Origin: Gaiellasilicea sp963765705
GTDB taxonomy: Bacteria > Actinomycetota > Thermoleophilia > Gaiellales > Gaiellaceae
Assembly (NCBI GenBank): GCA_963765705.1
Contig: CAVXXJ010000008.1
Location: forward strand, 62,001 to 126,000
Reading direction: 5' to 3'
DNA length: 64,000 nucleotides
The notes under the pieces were generated by a model. The model had not been told where the DNA came from and did not search any database. It saw only the letters and a list, made by a program, of their open reading frames with translations. Below are positions 62,698 through 64,000 of the stretch, piece after piece (within the stretch, counting starts at the first letter, position 1; each line of letters begins with the position of its first letter). The position numbers and the translations under genes are program-made.

Positions 62698-63000
62698 TTA
62701 CGGAAGCGGCGGGCCCGGCGGGCCGGGTGCGACTTCGTCTTCCTCGACCACGGTCGCCCGGCGTCGCGGCGCCGCGGCAGGAGCGGCGGGGCCGCCCTCG
62801 ACGTAGGTGGCGCGACGACGCACACCACCGAAGCCGCCCCAGCTCGACCAGAAGATCATCGAGATGACGAGACCCAGGATGCCGACGATCATGAGGATGA
62901 CGCCGATGGCGTTCACGTCGAGGCCCTCGGCTTCCGCCGTGACGCCCCACGTGAGCACCGCACCGACTGCGATCAGGAGGATGCTGACTGCTGTTCCCAT
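62698..63000 (-). CDS. DUF6458-like small membrane protein
   Basis: The 100-aa protein starts MGTAVSILLIAVGAVLTWGVTAEAEGLDVNAIGVILMIVGILGLVISMIFWSSWGG. It has two membrane helices, and the DLN/VNxxGxILMIVG centre marks this actinobacterial family of unknown function. A Pro/Ala tail with RRRATYVEGG and RRRATVVEED follows. The ATG directly follows a GGGGAC-ACC-GTCCCC hairpin, so the start codon could be masked in the RNA. Confidence 0.82.
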   Translation of the reverse strand: MGTAVSILLIAVGAVLTWGVTAEAEGLDVNAIGVILMIVGILGLVISMIFWSSWGGFGGVRRRATYVEGGPAAPAAAPRRRATVVEEDEVAPGPPGPPLP

Positions 63001-63023
63001 GGGGACGGTGTCCCCTTGCGCAA
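63001..63023 (-). promoter_or_regulatory. Hairpin abutting the DUF6458 start codon, related to the intergenic repeat
   Basis: On the minus strand CTTGCGCAAG is followed by GGGGAC-ACC-GTCCCC and then at once by ATG. GTGTCC(CC)TTGCGCAA on the plus strand also ends copy 3 of the structured repeat, so this looks like a half element. It could block ribosome access or be the remnant of a REP-type sequence. Confidence 0.5.
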
Positions 63024-63029
63024 GCGTTT

Positions 63030-63644
63030 CTAAGCGTCGCGCTTCTCGGCGGCGAGGACGAGGTGCCCGGGCACCTTCGCGTCCTTGCCGGGCCACTCCT
63101 CGAGCCCGCGCAGCGTCAGGCCGGAGCGCGCGACCGCGGTGACGAGCTCGCCGATGCCCGTCGACGCGTAGTAATCGCTCCGCCAGCGCGCGAATGCGTC
63201 GAGGCACGCGCCTGCCGGGTGCTCGTCGTGCAGCAGCAGCACGCCGCCCGGTCTCAGCGCCGCGGCGACGCCGGCGGCCCACGCGTCGAGCGCGCGCAGG
63301 CGCGCGAGCGATCCGTAGCCGAGGTAGACGAGATCCCACCGTCCGAGCAGCAGCTCCGGCGGCAGCGCGTGGACGTCGGCGTGCACCCATGGCAGCTCGG
63401 GCTGGCGGCGGCGCGCCGCTTCGATCGCGGCCGCGTCGTCGTCGACGCCCGTCACGAGCGCCCCCAGCTCGGCGAGGTCGACGGATTCGCGGCCGCTGCC
63501 GCAGAGGAGGTGGAGGACGCGGTTGCCGCTCGCTCCGTGCAGCCGCTCCCGGATCCGCTCCGGCATCGACGGGGCGGAGAGGACGTTCTCCTGAGTGCGG
63601 TGCGCGTCGTCGAACGCGCGGCGGTTGTGGTCAGTGGGCTCCAT
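63030..63644 (-). CDS. Class I SAM-dependent methyltransferase
   Basis: The 204-aa protein has motif I NRVLHLLCGSGRESVDLAELGALVTGVDDDAAAI (SAM-binding, with the Asp pair), motif II-like GRWDLVYLGYGSLARL and RPGGVLLLHDEHPAG. The N-terminus (MEPTDHNRRAFDDAHRTQENVLS) matches small-molecule methyltransferases with an N-terminal cap. No substrate can be assigned. ATG at 63644, 2 nt after the fabL-like gene's stop codon, so both are in one operon. Confidence 0.9.
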   Translation of the reverse strand: MEPTDHNRRAFDDAHRTQENVLSAPSMPERIRERLHGASGNRVLHLLCGSGRESVDLAELGALVTGVDDDAAAIEAARRRQPELPWVHADVHALPPELLLGRWDLVYLGYGSLARLRALDAWAAGVAAALRPGGVLLLHDEHPAGACLDAFARWRSDYYASTGIGELVTAVARSGLTLRGLEEWPGKDAKVPGHLVLAAEKRDA

Positions 63645-63646
63645 CG

Positions 63647-64000
63647 CTAGGCGCGCAGAGAGAAGCCGCCGTCGACGATCAGCGTCTGGCCGCGGATCAT
63701 CTCCGCCTCCGGTGAGCAGAGGAAGGTGACGGCCTCGGCGATGTCCTCGGGCTCGACCAGCCGCCCGGCCGGGTTGGCCGCACCCATGCGAAGCATCTCC
63801 TCGCGGTTCGAGAAGTGCTCCAGCGCGCCGGTGTCGACGACTCCGCCCGACACCGCGTTCGCGCGGATGCCGAGCGGCGCCAGCTCGACGGCGAGGTAGC
63901 GGATCAGCGCTTCGAGCGCAGCTTTCGAGGTGCCGACGAGCGTGTAGTTCTCGAGCACCCGCTGGGCGCCGAGGCTCGAGATGCCGATGATCGAGGCGCC
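63647..64000 (-). CDS. fabL: Enoyl-ACP reductase FabL-like SDR (start outside window)
   Basis: Only the C-terminal ~118 residues are inside the window. GASIIGISSLGAQRVLENYTLVGTSKAALEALIRYLAVELAPLGIRANAVSGGVVDTGALEHFSNREEMLRM and EDIAEAVTFLCSPEAEMIRGQTLIVDGGFSLRA follow Bacillus FabL closely (active-site Tyr in ENYTxVGxSKAALE). FabL is the NADPH-dependent enoyl-ACP reductase III of fatty acid synthesis. The FabL-type reading is strong over other SDRs because of SSLG..R.LENY. It lies upstream of the methyltransferase on the minus strand. Confidence 0.85.
   Translation of the reverse strand, partial: GASIIGISSLGAQRVLENYTLVGTSKAALEALIRYLAVELAPLGIRANAVSGGVVDTGALEHFSNREEMLRMGAANPAGRLVEPEDIAEAVTFLCSPEAEMIRGQTLIVDGGFSLRA

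Overview
This window looks like the chromosome of a high-GC actinobacterium, probably in or near class Thermoleophilia. The evidence is strong G/C third-position bias, many GTG starts, -10-like hexamers placed directly before start codons, and family content: a purSQL-type purine pathway, Ku, several small proteins of a kind I associate with this class, and a FabL-type reductase. The class-level assignment is inference. I see no tRNA, rRNA, CRISPR array, insertion sequence or prophage. No gap between genes exceeds about 220 bp.

Layout. 1-3.2 kb: the 3' end of an RHS/YD-repeat toxin gene with a nuclease-like tip, then a candidate immunity gene. 3.2-6.3 kb: lone receiver, amidase, sugar dehydrogenase and small membrane proteins. 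6.4-10.2 kb: rpsF-ssb-rpsR-rplI-dnaB, with DnaA-box-like sites before dnaB. 10.2-16.2 kb: purA, then purD and purB-purC-purS-purQ. 16.2-34.9 kb: accessory genes (Ku, MOSC proteins, a secreted glycosidase-like protein, an M14 peptidase, a proline-racemase-family enzyme, glyoxalases, an M24 peptidase, an ECF sigma/anti-sigma pair, PadR and ArsR-type regulators, two EamA exporters). 35-39 kb: purL-purF-MOSC. 39-42 kb: an RsbW-like ATPase, small proteins and CtaG. 42.2-45.1 kb: purM-purN-purH. 45-54 kb: Lrp regulator, CBS-domain cysteine/cystathionine synthase, GST, exporters, adenosine deaminase, an MhqD/MhqO-like pair, and a glycosyltransferase with a membrane flippase-like protein. 54.6-64 kb: glycerate kinase, xseA-xseB, MFS, coiled-coil protein, proline dehydrogenase, methyltransferase and fabL (cut by the window end).

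The three pur blocks together hold eleven of the genes from PRPP to IMP and AMP (purA, B, C, D, F, H, L, M, N, Q, S). purE and purK are not in the window.

About 20 otherwise well-conserved genes are broken by one to three single-base frameshifts, roughly 30 in total. Almost all are one extra base, and many of these genes are housekeeping. The simplest reading is insertion-type sequencing error, so these genes are annotated across their full length as CDS with the shift positions stated.

The least expected signals are non-coding or semi-coding. A structured intergenic element occurs in three copies. Short AT-richer palindromes sit inside or at the edge of genes, some translated in frame as LVLxQHK or SSSLLQ and adding rare TTA codons. 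A roughly 160-bp dyad covers the 3' ends of two convergent genes. Many genes appear to be transcribed without a leader.
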